DNA of 33,029 bases from JAJPXC01 sp964510535 (lineage in GTDB: Bacteria > Bacteroidota > Bacteroidia > Bacteroidales > Muribaculaceae): contig CAZECG010000022.1 in assembly GCA_964510535.1 (NCBI GenBank), positions 1 through 33,029 on the forward strand. Reading direction: 5' to 3'. Both the position numbers and the translations under genes were made by a program. How positions within the stretch are numbered: the stretch's first letter is position 1; each line of letters begins with the position of its first letter. The notes beneath the pieces are model-generated. The model was given only the letters and a program-made list of their open reading frames with translations, was not told the origin of the DNA and searched no databases. This document shows, piece by piece, positions 32,990-33,029 of the stretch.

Positions 32990-33029
32990 TCAGTACACTG
33001 CCTTGCGGTGCGTGCCGTCGCTGTAGACC
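32990..33029 (-). CDS. 3' end of a truncated gene, near-copy of the window's first gene end
   Basis: Minus strand, last 12 codons: VYSDGTHRKAVY then TGA (32992-32990). The first 28 bases on this strand match bases 1-28 of the window at 26 positions. The protein ending is of the same type as at 1-40, possibly a T9SS-like sorting tail. The rest of the gene is outside the window. Confidence 0.5.
   Translation of the reverse strand, partial: VYSDGTHRKAVY

Overview
The window reads as chromosomal DNA of a Bacteroidales bacterium (phylum Bacteroidota). The evidence is a fused LpxC-FabZ gene, a thrA-apgM-thrC threonine cluster, DUF3127 and OprO/P-type porin genes, a C-terminal type IX secretion-like tail, and repeated Bacteroidota promoter boxes (TTG, about 20 bases, TAnnTTTG) in place of Shine-Dalgarno signals. 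A gut family such as Muribaculaceae is plausible but not proven. I see no rRNA, tRNA, CRISPR array, prophage or intact insertion sequence. Most genes are housekeeping.

Layout. Bases 1-40 are the 3' end of a truncated gene, followed by a terminator. glnS and a TPR-like gene follow (214-3384). A 360-base gap holds a decayed DUF3990-like remnant. A minus-strand pair (MBL-fold hydrolase and rsmG) diverges from a CvfB-like S1 gene and a small membrane-anchored coiled-coil protein. Lipid A genes lpxD, lpxC-fabZ and lpxA run at 6708-9942 and end at a strong hairpin. A long minus-strand block (10030-18958) holds a DUF3127 OB-fold gene, a secreted GHL10 glycosidase-like gene, a nitrilase-family amidase, a PlsC-like acyltransferase, an unknown small gene, thrC, apgM and thrA; it is tightly spaced from thrA down to the amidase.

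Next come a DUF695-like gene (+) overlapping tail-to-tail with a minus-strand operon pyrK-pyrD-MATE-FAD oxidoreductase, then an XRE regulator and about 1.07 kb of AT-rich DNA without a convincing gene. Then pgk, pyrF and prfA lie on the minus strand. Divergent from prfA is a two-gene unit: an AmgK-like sugar kinase fused to a RapZ C-terminal domain, overlapping by 4 bases a MurU-like nucleotidyltransferase. A porin-like gene and a terminator follow. The window closes inside a second truncated gene whose end is nearly identical, in inverted orientation, to the sequence at base 1.

The most interesting candidate system is the kinase/RapZ-C fusion plus MurU-like pair. It would combine an anomeric amino-sugar kinase, a domain that in E. 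coli RapZ senses glucosamine-6-phosphate, and a sugar-1-phosphate uridylyltransferase. This suggests a feedback-controlled peptidoglycan-sugar salvage route. That function is inferred from sequence motifs and gene order only.
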